Source of the DNA: Vibrio scophthalmi LMG 19158
GTDB lineage: Bacteria > Pseudomonadota > Gammaproteobacteria > Enterobacterales > Vibrionaceae
Assembly (NCBI RefSeq): GCF_000222585.1
Contig: NZ_AFWE01000184.1
Span: 1 to 56,317, forward strand
DNA: 56,317 bases
Direction of reading: 5' to 3'
Part shown: piece by piece, positions 33,678 to 42,178 of the stretch
Layout of the letters: the number at the start of each line of letters is the position of its first letter
How positions within the stretch are numbered: the first letter of the stretch is position 1
Program-made: the position numbers and the translations under genes
The notes under the pieces: generated by a model
Databases searched by the model: none
Told to the model about the DNA's origin: nothing
What the model saw: the letters and a program-made list of their open reading frames with translations, nothing else

Positions 33678-35384
33678 ATGATAAGAGAACAAATCTATAC
33701 CAAAGTGGCTGCTCTTTACTGCGATGAAAATGGCGATAAAGCACAAGCAGAATCGATTACCGAAGATATTCTAGCGCTGATTGAAAAGTGGCGTGGCAGC
33801 GCGCCTCAGTACCCTCAGTGGGTGGATCAAACCACTTCATATCTGATTACTTACGGCGACAGCTTTAGCCGTCAAGGCGAGCCGACGCTGCAAACCATGA
33901 AGTGCTTTGCCGATAAGTATCTTAAAGATGCGATCAGCAATATCCATATTCTGCCAATGTTCCCCTACACCTCAGACGACGGTTTTAGTGTGGTTGATTA
34001 CCGCAAGGTTGATGAGAATTTGGGCGATTGGACGGAGCTCAATGCGCTGGCGGATAACTTTGATTTGATGTACGACTGCGTGATCAACCATATCTCGAAA
34101 AGCAGTGATTGGTTCCAAGGCTTTTTAGCTGGCGACGAAGCATATCAAGATTACTTTGTTGTCTCTGATCCTGCGCTTGATTACTCAAGCGTGACACGTC
34201 CACGCGCTTTGCCTTTGCTGACGCCATTTACCAAAGCCAGCGGCGAAACGGCGCATGTGTGGACGACCTTCTCAGATGACCAAATTGATATCAACTTCCG
34301 TTCGCCAAAGGTGTTGCTGGAAAGTATCGATATTTTGCTGATGTACGCGGCGAACGGTGGTCGTTCGGTTCGCTTGGATGCGATTGGTTTTATTTGGAAA
34401 GTGTTGAATACCAGCTGTATTCACCTGCCAGAGGCGCACGAGATCATCAAACTATGGCGTATTGTGCTAGATGAAGTGATGCCGGGTAGCTTGCTAATAA
34501 CGGAAACCAACGTGCCGCACAAAGAGAACATCTCTTACTTTGGTGATGGCGATGAAGCGCACATGGTGTACCAGTTCCCGCTACCGCCATTAACGTTGCA
34601 TGCCTTCCTATGCCAAGACAGCCAAGTGTTGACCGAGTGGGCTAAAGGCTTAACCGCAGAAGCGATGGCATCGTTGCAAGAAGGCCGTAAAACGACTTAC
34701 TTTAACTTCCTGGCTAGCCATGATGGTATTGGTGTGCGTCCTACCGAAGGCATCTTAACCAATGATGACCGTCAAATGATGTGCGAGCAGGTAGAGCGCA
34801 AAGGTGGCCGAGTTAATTACAAAGACAACGGTGATGGCACGCAATCGCCATACGAGTTGAACATCAACTATTTGAGTGCGATTACTGAGCCGGAAGACGA
34901 TGTTGCGACCAAGGCCGATAAGTTCTTAGCGGCGCAAGCGATTTTGTTGTCGTTTGTGGGTGTTCCAGCGGTTTATTACCATAGCTTGCTCGGCAGTGAG
35001 AACGATGTGCAAGGTATGGTGGAGTCAGGCATTAATCGCCGCATTAACCGTGAAAAATTTGAACTTGAGAACCTAGAAGCTGAATTGGCAGAATCTGGCT
35101 CGCTGCGTAACCGCATTTACACTGAAATGGTGCGTTTATTGGCCCTGCGTAAGCAGCAAACCGCCTTTGCTCCAACGTCCATGCAACAGGTACTTGAGTT
35201 ATCCCCGCAGCTATTTGGTTTGCAACGTGGCGAGGGTGAAGAGAGCATTCGATTTGTGGTCAATCTGTTGGCGACAACGCAAGAGGTATCACTCTTGGCT
35301 GGTGGGCGTGATCTTATTTCGGGTCACGAGTTTGCCGCGCAATTTACTCTAAACCCATATCAATTTGTTTGGCTAGCGAACTAA
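33678..35384 (+). CDS. GH13_18 phosphorylase resembling glucosylglycerate phosphorylase
   Basis: Retaining phosphorylase of 568 residues of the sucrose-phosphorylase subfamily. Nucleophile Asp234 is in VRLDAIGFIW, acid/base Glu276 in LITETNVPH, and the stabiliser is in the ASHDGIGVRP region. Length and many blocks (FPYTSDDGFSVVDY, SVTRPRALPLLTPF, TTFSDDQIDINFRS, SCIHLPEAHEIIKL) agree with E. coli YcjM, a glucosylglycerate phosphorylase, better than with sucrose phosphorylase. The expected reaction is glucosylglycerate plus phosphate to glucose-1-P and glycerate. It sits 24 bases after mngB. In a PTS operon its substrate may arrive phosphorylated. Confidence 0.85.
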   Translation: MIREQIYTKVAALYCDENGDKAQAESITEDILALIEKWRGSAPQYPQWVDQTTSYLITYGDSFSRQGEPTLQTMKCFADKYLKDAISNIHILPMFPYTSDDGFSVVDYRKVDENLGDWTELNALADNFDLMYDCVINHISKSSDWFQGFLAGDEAYQDYFVVSDPALDYSSVTRPRALPLLTPFTKASGETAHVWTTFSDDQIDINFRSPKVLLESIDILLMYAANGGRSVRLDAIGFIWKVLNTSCIHLPEAHEIIKLWRIVLDEVMPGSLLITETNVPHKENISYFGDGDEAHMVYQFPLPPLTLHAFLCQDSQVLTEWAKGLTAEAMASLQEGRKTTYFNFLASHDGIGVRPTEGILTNDDRQMMCEQVERKGGRVNYKDNGDGTQSPYELNINYLSAITEPEDDVATKADKFLAAQAILLSFVGVPAVYYHSLLGSENDVQGMVESGINRRINREKFELENLEAELAESGSLRNRIYTEMVRLLALRKQQTAFAPTSMQQVLELSPQLFGLQRGEGEESIRFVVNLLATTQEVSLLAGGRDLISGHEFAAQFTLNPYQFVWLAN

Positions 35385-35396
35385 CAGGAGCCGATG

Positions 35397-35999
35397 ATGA
35401 AATTAGCACAACTTACTTCTCCAGATTTGATCATGCTTGATGCGGTATTTACAGACCGTTTTTCTGCGATTAACGCGTTGACCGACCGAATTGATCAAGC
35501 GGGTAAACTGACCAACCGTCAGCAGTTTTTAGACGCCGTGTTATTGCGTGAAGAAGAAGGCCCAACGGCACTAGGTGAATACCTTGCTGTACCACATGGC
35601 AAGTCTATTGCGGTGAAAGAGCCGGTGTTTGCTTGCGCATTGGTTAAAGAAGAGCTGCAGTGGCAAGGCTTAGATGGCGATGAGCCAGTGAATATGATCT
35701 TCTTATTGGCGATTCCGCCAGCAGAAGCTGGTTCAACGCATATGGCAGTACTGACCACGCTGACTTCATCGCTAGTGGAAGATGATTTTCGCGAAGCGCT
35801 GCTCAAAGCCAACACGGCTGATGAAGTGATGGCGCTGTTTGGGGAAGGTGAAGAAGAGGACGAGCAAGCCGATATCGTCCAAGAGGAGATTGAGGAAACC
35901 GCGCAGCCTGAGATGGCACGAGACATCAGTGCACAAGCTTACCCTATGGTACTCGGGGCTGGCTTACTCGCTTCTGCGATTTTGTTCTTATTACTCTAA
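35397..35999 (+). CDS. PTS IIA component (fructose type) with C-terminal membrane anchor
   Basis: Phosphocarrier of 200 residues that passes phosphate from HPr to the IIB domain at 29474. The IIA-Fru domain fills about 1-150 with active His67 in YLAVPHGKS. It continues, unusually, into a very acidic linker (GEGEEEDEQADIVQEEIEE, about 150-170) and a final hydrophobic helix (YPMVLGAGLLASAILFLLL, 182-200) that should anchor it in the membrane. CAGGAG lies six bases before the ATG at 35397; an ATG one codon earlier is also possible. It follows the phosphorylase gene by 12 bases. Confidence 0.88.
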   Translation: MKLAQLTSPDLIMLDAVFTDRFSAINALTDRIDQAGKLTNRQQFLDAVLLREEEGPTALGEYLAVPHGKSIAVKEPVFACALVKEELQWQGLDGDEPVNMIFLLAIPPAEAGSTHMAVLTTLTSSLVEDDFREALLKANTADEVMALFGEGEEEDEQADIVQEEIEETAQPEMARDISAQAYPMVLGAGLLASAILFLLL

Positions 36000-36014
36000 C
36001 TATTAGTAGATAAT

Positions 36015-36047
36015 CAATTAATGCTGAGGTGATCTCAGCATTAGTTG
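36015..36047. other. strong hairpin after the IIA gene, no T-run
   Basis: TAATGCTGAG / CTCAGCATTA stem with loop GTGAT, extended by CAA/TTG across a T-G wobble to 14 pairs. It is followed by AAATATT, so it is not a classical terminator; it is likely the 3' boundary of the PTS operon or a stabiliser before manA. Confidence 0.65.
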
Positions 36048-36263
36048 AAATATTGCGCGAAAATAGAGCGAATTTAACGCAGATTATTTCTCGTCAATCA
36101 GTGTGGTATTTCAGCGACCGCTATTCTGGTTGTGTTGATATAAGCGGCGTGGATGGAAAGTAATATTATGCATCCTCGCCACATATCATTGGCATAACTC
36201 TCTCCCCAAAGCGTTATCTCGAGTGCTGAAATCATCTCAAACGAATCTAAAGAGAGCCTCTTC

Positions 36264-37457
36264 ATGAGTCATGCTTTATACAAACTTGATAATGTTATTC
36301 AAAACTACATCTGGGGTAGTCAAACGGCGATCACCGAGTTGTTTGGTATTGGCAACCCAGATCATCAACCCCAAGCGGAAATTTGGATGGGTGCGCACCC
36401 AAATGGTTGCTCAAAAATTGCCAGTAACGGCATGCTACTGTCTGATCTCATCGCGCAAGATCCAGTCTCGGTATTAGGCGATTACACGGTTGAACGTTTT
36501 GGCGATCTACCGTATTTGTTTAAGGTGTTATCGGCAGACAAACCGTTGTCAGTTCAGGTTCATCCAAGCCGCAGTAAAGCGATCCAAGGCTATCAAAAAG
36601 AAAACTCGCAAGGTATTGAACTGGCGGCAGGCAATCGTAACTACAAAGATGCCAACCATAAACCGGAACTGGTTTATGCATTAACCTTCTACAAAGCGAT
36701 GAACGGCTTTCGACCAATCAATGATATTGTGGCGCTGTTTAATCAAGCCAATATAGAAATGCTGCGCAGTGAGATTGATGCGCTGCAAGACAGACCAAGT
36801 GCGGCAGGTCTGCGAGCGTTTTTTTCTGTGGTGATGAACTTATCTGGCGAGCAAAAAAAACAAGCGCTGAGCGAGCTTCATCAAGCCATTGAGAGTAAAG
36901 CGAAAACCAGCAAAGCGCGTGAAGCGTTTGCCTTAATTGCTGAGTTTAGCCACGAGTACGCTGATGATATTGGTTTGTTCTCGCCATTAATGCTTAATGT
37001 CGTTGAGCTGGAGCCGGGTGAGGCGATGTTTCTTCATGCTGAAACCCCGCACGCGTATGTGAAAGGGACGGGGCTTGAAATTATGGCCAACTCTGACAAC
37101 GTACTGCGCGCAGGTTTAACACCTAAGCATATGGATGTAGCGGAGCTGATTGATAATACCAAGTTTGTGTCGGTCGATCCTACGCAGATCAAACTGACCC
37201 CGTACCAAATGGAAAACAAAATCGGTTACCCAATTCCTGTCGATGACTTTGCTTTTGAAGTGTTGAAAGCAGACATCGAAGAGAAAGCCCAATATGTGCG
37301 CGGCGCTGAGATTCTATTCTGTGTCGAAGGGGAAGTGACGGTGCGGGATAACCACGAATCGGTGACGCTAAAAGCTGGTGAATCGGTGTTTGTTTGTAGC
37401 AGCGCTAAGGTGTATCACTATCAAGGTGTCGGCACCCTAGCTCGCGCATTTAACTAG
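36264..37457 (+). CDS. manA: mannose-6-phosphate isomerase, class I
   Basis: Zinc enzyme of 397 residues converting mannose-6-P to fructose-6-P. Metal-binding landmarks are SVQVHPS, NHKPELVYAL and LHAETPHAYVKGTGLEIMANSDN, with typical YIWG near the N-terminus (VIQNYIWGSQTAI). Placed after the mannosylglycerate operon, it channels the MngB product into glycolysis. The 264-base gap with a strong hairpin suggests it also has its own promoter. A clear terminator follows. Confidence 0.93.
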   Translation: MSHALYKLDNVIQNYIWGSQTAITELFGIGNPDHQPQAEIWMGAHPNGCSKIASNGMLLSDLIAQDPVSVLGDYTVERFGDLPYLFKVLSADKPLSVQVHPSRSKAIQGYQKENSQGIELAAGNRNYKDANHKPELVYALTFYKAMNGFRPINDIVALFNQANIEMLRSEIDALQDRPSAAGLRAFFSVVMNLSGEQKKQALSELHQAIESKAKTSKAREAFALIAEFSHEYADDIGLFSPLMLNVVELEPGEAMFLHAETPHAYVKGTGLEIMANSDNVLRAGLTPKHMDVAELIDNTKFVSVDPTQIKLTPYQMENKIGYPIPVDDFAFEVLKADIEEKAQYVRGAEILFCVEGEVTVRDNHESVTLKAGESVFVCSSAKVYHYQGVGTLARAFN

Positions 37458-37483
37458 TTATTCTTATCTTTAATTTTGCATAG

Positions 37484-37511
37484 CAGCTCGCCCATGGCGG
37501 GCTGTTTTTTT
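37484..37511 (+). terminator. rho-independent terminator of manA
   Basis: CAGCTCGCC / GGCGGGCTG (one wobble) with a CAT loop, then T8. Confidence 0.9.
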
Positions 37512-37535
37512 ATCTACAGCTATTGTGCAATGGCA

Positions 37536-37564
37536 ACAAAAAAGCCTCTGCTTGGCAGAGGCTT
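37536..37564 (-). terminator. rho-independent terminator of the alcohol dehydrogenase
   Basis: Stem AAGCCTCTG / CAGAGGCTT (37542-37564), loop of five; on the minus strand it is followed by a T-run (A-run at 37536-37541). Confidence 0.88.
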
Positions 37565-37590
37565 GATTAGCACTTTATTCTCGCTTTTGC

Positions 37591-38727
37591 TTAACCAAAG
37601 TAAGCGCGACGGTAGATCTCTTTTACATCCTCAGCTGTTGGCGTACCTGGGTTGGTCAGGGTGCAAGGGTCGTCAAACGCGTTTTGGCTCATACGATCAA
37701 GCACGGCAAGGAAGGCTTCTTCGCTGATCTCAACTTCAGTGATTTCTTTGAAGGTAAGTGGGATGTCCAGTTTGGCATTCAGCGCACGTAGTTCGTTTTC
37801 GATGCTTTCTAAGCCTAAGTAGCGCTCAATTTCCGCGTATTTATCGGTTGATTGCTTGTTGTATTCGATGATGTACGGCATCAAAATCGCGTTAGCAAGA
37901 CCATGGGTTACGCCAAATTCACCACCAATTTTGTGTGCAAGCGAGTGAACTAGGCCTAGAGAGACGTTAGAAAATGCCATACCCGCAAGTGTGGAAGCAT
38001 TGTGCATGTTGTCACGCGCGACCATGTCATCGCCATGTTTGTAAGCCGTTTCAATGTTCTCAAATACCAACTTAACCGCACGCATTGCCAGTGGGTCGGA
38101 GTAGTCGTTAGCAACCGTTGAGGCGAAGGCTTCGAGTGCGTGGGCCATGACATCCATACCGGTATTCGCCGTAATATGTGGTGGCATTTTTGCAGGTAGA
38201 GCCGGATCGATGATCGCCACATCAGGCACGATATGCGCTGAAACAATTGGGTATTTGATGTGGTTTTCTAAATCGGTGATCACCGAGAATGCAGTGATTT
38301 CAGAGGCTGTGCCGCTGGTGGATGGAATCGCGACAAATTTGGCTTTAGTGCGTAGCGCGGGCATTGAACCGACCGGAATAATATCGGCAAAATCAAGCTG
38401 TGGATGTTCGTAGAAACACCACATGATTTTCGCCGCATCAAGTGCTGAACCGCCGCCAATCGCAATAATCCAATCTGGTTCAAAGTCACGCATCGCTTGT
38501 GCGCCTTTGACTACAGTTTGCACGGATGGGTTCGGCTCTACCCCGTCAAATACCAAAGAGTCAATTCCCGCTTCGCCCAGTAATTGCTGAGTTTGGGCAA
38601 TGAAACCAAACTTTTTCATTGAGCTTCCGCCTGTCACGATGACGGCTTTCTTACCTTGCAGAGTTTTCAACGCTTCCATTGCGTTTTCTCCAAAGTAGAT
38701 GCTTTCAGGGATCTTAAACATGTTCAT
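37591..38727 (-). CDS. iron-containing alcohol dehydrogenase
   Basis: NAD(P)-dependent group III alcohol dehydrogenase of 378 residues. The nucleotide site is AIGGGSALDAAK; the metal ligands fall in ANTGMDVMAHALEA (Asp, His) and VHSLAHKIGGEFGVTHG (two His). AIPSTSGTASEITAFSVI is a standard block. The start at 38727 has AGGAAG six bases upstream; a few in-frame residues further up are unsupported. Possible aldehyde or butanol reductase in fermentation; the natural substrate is not given by sequence. Confidence 0.91.
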   Translation of the reverse strand: MNMFKIPESIYFGENAMEALKTLQGKKAVIVTGGSSMKKFGFIAQTQQLLGEAGIDSLVFDGVEPNPSVQTVVKGAQAMRDFEPDWIIAIGGGSALDAAKIMWCFYEHPQLDFADIIPVGSMPALRTKAKFVAIPSTSGTASEITAFSVITDLENHIKYPIVSAHIVPDVAIIDPALPAKMPPHITANTGMDVMAHALEAFASTVANDYSDPLAMRAVKLVFENIETAYKHGDDMVARDNMHNASTLAGMAFSNVSLGLVHSLAHKIGGEFGVTHGLANAILMPYIIEYNKQSTDKYAEIERYLGLESIENELRALNAKLDIPLTFKEITEVEISEEAFLAVLDRMSQNAFDDPCTLTNPGTPTAEDVKEIYRRAYFG

Positions 38728-38986
38728 GTGATGCTTCCTAGAGTCAAAATAATAAAACAAACTGCGGAAATATTACCGTTAAGTGTTGCGTTAAATTTGA
38801 TCAGCATCATGGAGCGATTAGGCTCGAATTTGCCTTAGCGTTTTACGTACGGTTTTAGGAGTGTACTGACAAAAATGATGAAACGAAGTGCAACGCGCTG
38901 AGTTTATTTCGGCGCAAAAGACCTATTTACTCAACTGTTATAAATGCTAATTATTGTTACAAGATATTGATTATTATCTGTTTAAC

Positions 38987-39799
38987 TCAAGGGTTTGAGT
39001 TTGATTTTTCTGCTAATGTATGGGCGAACTCTCTCAGTACACGCGCGTTGTCGCCATCCTCTGCATTCCCGCAAACCTTGGCTCGGTAAGTGGTTTCCGG
39101 ATTGGAATAGATGGGCAAGATTTCATTTTCGTAGCTCATTACGGTGCCAGCGGTTCCACATTTGTAAGCACGAGCATAAGGCTTTAAGTGATGTTGTAGG
39201 TCGGGGGATGTCGTCGATTGGAGCCACTTACCCAAATTGGGAATGGGGTGACCTTCCAAGTGCTCAGCCCAAGCGAGATGGCCAAGTTCGTGCTCTAAGG
39301 TAAATAGCGAACTATGCATTGTCAGAGCAAAAAATTGCTGGCTGAGGTTCGTCTCAGTCATCCCTGAGAAACCCGTAATGTCCTGATACTTTTTCTCTAA
39401 GACGAGCCCGTAGTATTGGTTAGGCATTGGAAACAATTGATGCAAATTGTCGGTGTTGAGGCGGTTTTCGAGTTCGCGATGGATAGTGTACATGTCATGA
39501 ATATTGTCTTTGTCGATCTCGACATAAGTGATGGTACCGAGAGATCGCGTCATCGGAATGCAGGAATTGGTTAGAATGAGATTGGATTGTTTGATAGAGC
39601 GAGTAAAAAAGTCGCTGACTTCTTGCTTATTTGATTGCTCAAGCACGTCATTGTCGACAAAAAAATGCACTTCTGTATCGACGATCGGTTGTGTGTCGCA
39701 TGATGGGAGTACCAAGCCTTCAGAGTTTGGTTTGGTGGCCATTGAGATAACCGTAACGGCCCCCAGTGCTGCAACAACCAATAAGGTTTTCTTATTCAT
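38987..39799 (-). CDS. secreted zincin metalloprotease-like protein
   Basis: Protein of about 270 residues with an N-terminal hydrophobic segment (TLLVVAALGAVTVISMA), a signal peptide or anchor. The zinc motif is HELGHLAWAEH, with metzincin spacing HExxHxxxxxH but Trp where Gly is usual, and a Met-turn-like GTVMSYEN lies about 60 residues later. Four Cys may make disulfides. Both candidate starts (39829 and 39799) have poor ribosome sites; I prefer 39799 (MNKKTLL). Probably a secreted or periplasmic protease; no inhibitor or partner is seen. Confidence 0.75.
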   Translation of the reverse strand: MNKKTLLVVAALGAVTVISMATKPNSEGLVLPSCDTQPIVDTEVHFFVDNDVLEQSNKQEVSDFFTRSIKQSNLILTNSCIPMTRSLGTITYVEIDKDNIHDMYTIHRELENRLNTDNLHQLFPMPNQYYGLVLEKKYQDITGFSGMTETNLSQQFFALTMHSSLFTLEHELGHLAWAEHLEGHPIPNLGKWLQSTTSPDLQHHLKPYARAYKCGTAGTVMSYENEILPIYSNPETTYRAKVCGNAEDGDNARVLREFAHTLAEKSNSNP

Positions 39800-39931
39800 A
39801 CTTAATGCGCCATCAATCCATGAGAGCATCTTATGTTATGCAATTGGCTGTCTCATATCGAGGGAAGCGCTGTTAAAAATCAACGTGAATCGAGAGATCC
39901 ATCGCAACATCCATCGCAACATCAAATAATC

Positions 39932-40255
39932 TTAGAGAACATCGGGATAAAATATCGCGAGCCACACGGTGGGTTCATCGGCAGCGGTCTCAATCACGCG
40001 ATGTTTTTGCTGCGCAGGAATATTGAGATAGTCGCCATGCTGCAAATGAAACACTTGGCCATCATCATATTCAATCACGCCAAAGCCTGATAACACCACC
40101 ACCCATTCATGTTCCGCTTGATCATACCAGCCTTGTTCCGGCGAGGTGTGCCCATGAGAAATAATACGTTCAATCCGCACGCCTGCGGTATTGATGATCT
40201 CTTCAAAGACTTCCGTAGGTAATGAGGTAGGAATATTACTCAATAGATTGTTCAT
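39932..40255 (-). CDS. single-domain cupin protein
   Basis: Small beta-barrel of 107 residues. Cupin motif 1 is around ISHGHTSPEQGWYDQAEHEW and VLSGFG; motif 2 is LQHGDYLNIPAQQKHRV. The His/Glu placement permits a metal. AAGGAAAA precedes the ATG at 40255, which lies inside the 3' end of the HAD gene (20-base overlap), so it is the third gene of a coupled trio. Enzymatic or sensing role unknown. Confidence 0.83.
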   Translation of the reverse strand: MNNLLSNIPTSLPTEVFEEIINTAGVRIERIISHGHTSPEQGWYDQAEHEWVVVLSGFGVIEYDDGQVFHLQHGDYLNIPAQQKHRVIETAADEPTVWLAIFYPDVL

Positions 40256-40880
40256 GGGTTTTCCTTGCATGAGAAAGGCCATCAGTGGATGCGATCTTGC
40301 GCCATTGAAAGTATTTTTCATCGGCAAGATTTAACATCGGGAGATCTTCATAAGTATCGCCATAGGCATAAATTCGGCTGTAGGTGGCTAAATCTAACGT
40401 CTGTTTAATTGCCGCGACTTTATTGTTTAAACTGCAATCGCCATACAGATAGCGGCCCGTATATCGGCCTTGTTTTTCTTCTAGGGTGCTGCATAACAGC
40501 TTCAATCCATGTTGTTGGCACCAGATGGCAAGGTACGGGCTTAGAGAGGCTGAAACGACGTAGATTTCGTCCCCTTGTTGTTGATGCCAGCAGATTTTCT
40601 CTAATGCTTGTGGGCGAATGACGCTGGGTAAATAGTCGCGAACAAATCGTACGGCAAGGGCGTCGACTTCGGTTGTTTTACGGCCGCCAAAGGCCATTTT
40701 TGATAATACTGGACGGGTGTATCGCGCCGGTAGTAAGCCAAGTTTGTATAAAGCGATGACGGGGGAGGTGAGCAAACCACCCCAAATAATCCGCCGCTTA
40801 GACGTGGCGTAGAATAGAAATTCGGTATAGACATCTTGATGAGTGATGGTGCCATCAAAATCAAACAGCGCGAGATTCAT
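40236..40880 (-). CDS. HAD-IB family phosphatase (SerB-like)
   Basis: Hydrolase of 214 residues. Motif I is ALFDFDGTIT, motif II is VVSAS, Lys follows in LNNKVAAIKQ, and motif III/IV is YGDTYEDLPML. The helical cap lies at about 20-85. Resembles the phosphoserine-phosphatase-like group that acts on small phosphomonoesters or phospholipid headgroups. Its ATG overlaps the stop of the MazG-like gene by four bases, and its end overlaps the cupin gene. Confidence 0.86.
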   Translation of the reverse strand: MNLALFDFDGTITHQDVYTEFLFYATSKRRIIWGGLLTSPVIALYKLGLLPARYTRPVLSKMAFGGRKTTEVDALAVRFVRDYLPSVIRPQALEKICWHQQQGDEIYVVSASLSPYLAIWCQQHGLKLLCSTLEEKQGRYTGRYLYGDCSLNNKVAAIKQTLDLATYSRIYAYGDTYEDLPMLNLADEKYFQWRKIASTDGLSHARKTHEQSIE

Positions 40881-41221
40881 GGCGCTGTTTTACCATTTTG
40901 GGCGGGTTGCCAAGTGCGTTGCTTGTTTTTGACTTCTTTGGCTAAAAAGGCTTGTTCAAGATCGATATCGTAACGATTAGCGATGGAGCACAGATAGATG
41001 AAGATGTCTGACAGCTCATCCCCAATTTCGCCCACTTTTGCATTCGGGTCGATGGCGATGCCTTCTGTTTTGCGTATCGCTTGAAACAACTCCCCAATTT
41101 CTTCACCCAGTAATAAACACTTTTCTAAAACCGATTGGTCAGCGAAATTGCGTTCCACTTCTAACTCAGCAACATAGTGCTGAAAATCGGCCAAAGTTGG
41201 ACTTGGTTTTAGATCGGGCAT
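40877..41221 (-). CDS. MazG-like nucleotide pyrophosphohydrolase
   Basis: All-alpha NTP-PPase domain of 114 residues. The magnesium-binding acidic sets are LLGEEIGELFQAI and VGEIGDELSDIFIYL (ExxE and ExxD). The length suits a stand-alone MazG-like protein that clears modified or excess nucleotides. First gene of the MazG-HAD-cupin trio, a combination that might act on nucleotide intermediates; that is inference. Confidence 0.88.
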   Translation of the reverse strand: MPDLKPSPTLADFQHYVAELEVERNFADQSVLEKCLLLGEEIGELFQAIRKTEGIAIDPNAKVGEIGDELSDIFIYLCSIANRYDIDLEQAFLAKEVKNKQRTWQPAQNGKTAP

Positions 41222-41293
41222 TGGGCTTCCTTAAAAATCAACGATTGACGGTGGTCAGAGCCTATAGCGTATCGATTTAAAGTGAACAATGCT

Positions 41294-41321
41294 ACCGACG
41301 TGAGCAACTCCCAACGTCGGT
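41294..41321. terminator. hairpin after the N-acetyltransferase gene
   Basis: ACCGACGT (41294-41301) pairs with ACGTCGGT (41314-41321) over a 12-base loop, 12 bases past the gene's stop on the minus strand. The tail is only moderately T-rich. Confidence 0.45.
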
Positions 41322-41332
41322 TAGCACCGCTG

Positions 41333-42169
41333 TTAAGCTTTCGAGGCGAGGTAATTCAATTGGTGATTAAACAGTTGCTGAGCCTCCTGTTCACTAAAGC
41401 CAAGCTGGAAAGTATCGCTCAATAGCTGATGCAAGTGGGACGCGCTGGTGATGCTTTCAACATATTGCTCGCCCAGCTCATCATTGTAGCGATGAATGTC
41501 TAGGTTTTTGATCAAGTGACGCTGAGCATGGGTGATCTTGGAGATCACCAAATTATGATAAAAGCCGCTGTTTGGACTCTGTGATGCGTAGAAATGGCCA
41601 ATGTCACAATCCATTTCGGTGACTTCACTCAAGTCGAAGCGATACAGCGCTTGCCAGTGATCTACTTGCCAAATCTCAAGCCGAAAGTTTTGTGGACCTT
41701 GCTGCTGGAGTCGAAATTGTTGGGTTAAATGGCTAAAGCTATGGGGTTTTAGTGGAATGGCCATGCGCGGCGTTTGTACACCAAAGCCGACGTCAACCAG
41801 ATATTGAATGCCATCGATTTCCACCAATGTTATGCGATGGGTTCGGCCGTTTTGTTCATTGCCATTTAATAATACACGCGCTAACAAAGGACGCACGTTG
41901 AAACCAAGCTCGGCCAGAAGAATTTGAAAGAGCTTGTTATGTTCATAACAGTATCCGCCTCGCTGCTGTTCGACTAAACGCTGAAAGACATTATCAGGAT
42001 CCAAACTTAACTCTTTTTTGAGTAATACGTTGGCACTGCAAAAGGGCAGATGCTCAAGATGATGCGCGACTAATTGGTTGATCAAAGTTAATTCTGATGA
42101 GCCTGCGTTGAGTGCAGTGGTGATACCACTATCGATAACATAACGATCAATAAAGTGTTGTGTAGTCAT
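41333..42169 (-). CDS. arylamine N-acetyltransferase
   Basis: Acetyl-CoA-dependent enzyme of 278 residues. The NAT triad is present: Cys74 in RGGYCYEHN, His111 in GRTHRITLV, and Asp126 in YLVDVGFG. Length is typical of bacterial NATs (about 280). It acetylates arylamines and hydrazines, with natural role unclear. AAGGT precedes the ATG. Nine bases downstream of the flavoprotein gene, so the two are an operon. Confidence 0.92.
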   Translation of the reverse strand: MTTQHFIDRYVIDSGITTALNAGSSELTLINQLVAHHLEHLPFCSANVLLKKELSLDPDNVFQRLVEQQRGGYCYEHNKLFQILLAELGFNVRPLLARVLLNGNEQNGRTHRITLVEIDGIQYLVDVGFGVQTPRMAIPLKPHSFSHLTQQFRLQQQGPQNFRLEIWQVDHWQALYRFDLSEVTEMDCDIGHFYASQSPNSGFYHNLVISKITHAQRHLIKNLDIHRYNDELGEQYVESITSASHLHQLLSDTFQLGFSEQEAQQLFNHQLNYLASKA

Positions 42170-42178
42170 TGGTGACCT

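Noticed and set aside
35519-35926. Ser-rich open frame opposite the IIA gene
   Set aside because: It is the reverse reading of the acidic GAA/GAG-rich linker and conserved IIA domain.
39899-39922. Two-copy 12-bp tandem repeat (CCATCGCAACAT)
   Set aside because: Only two units in a short gap; most likely a single duplication without function.
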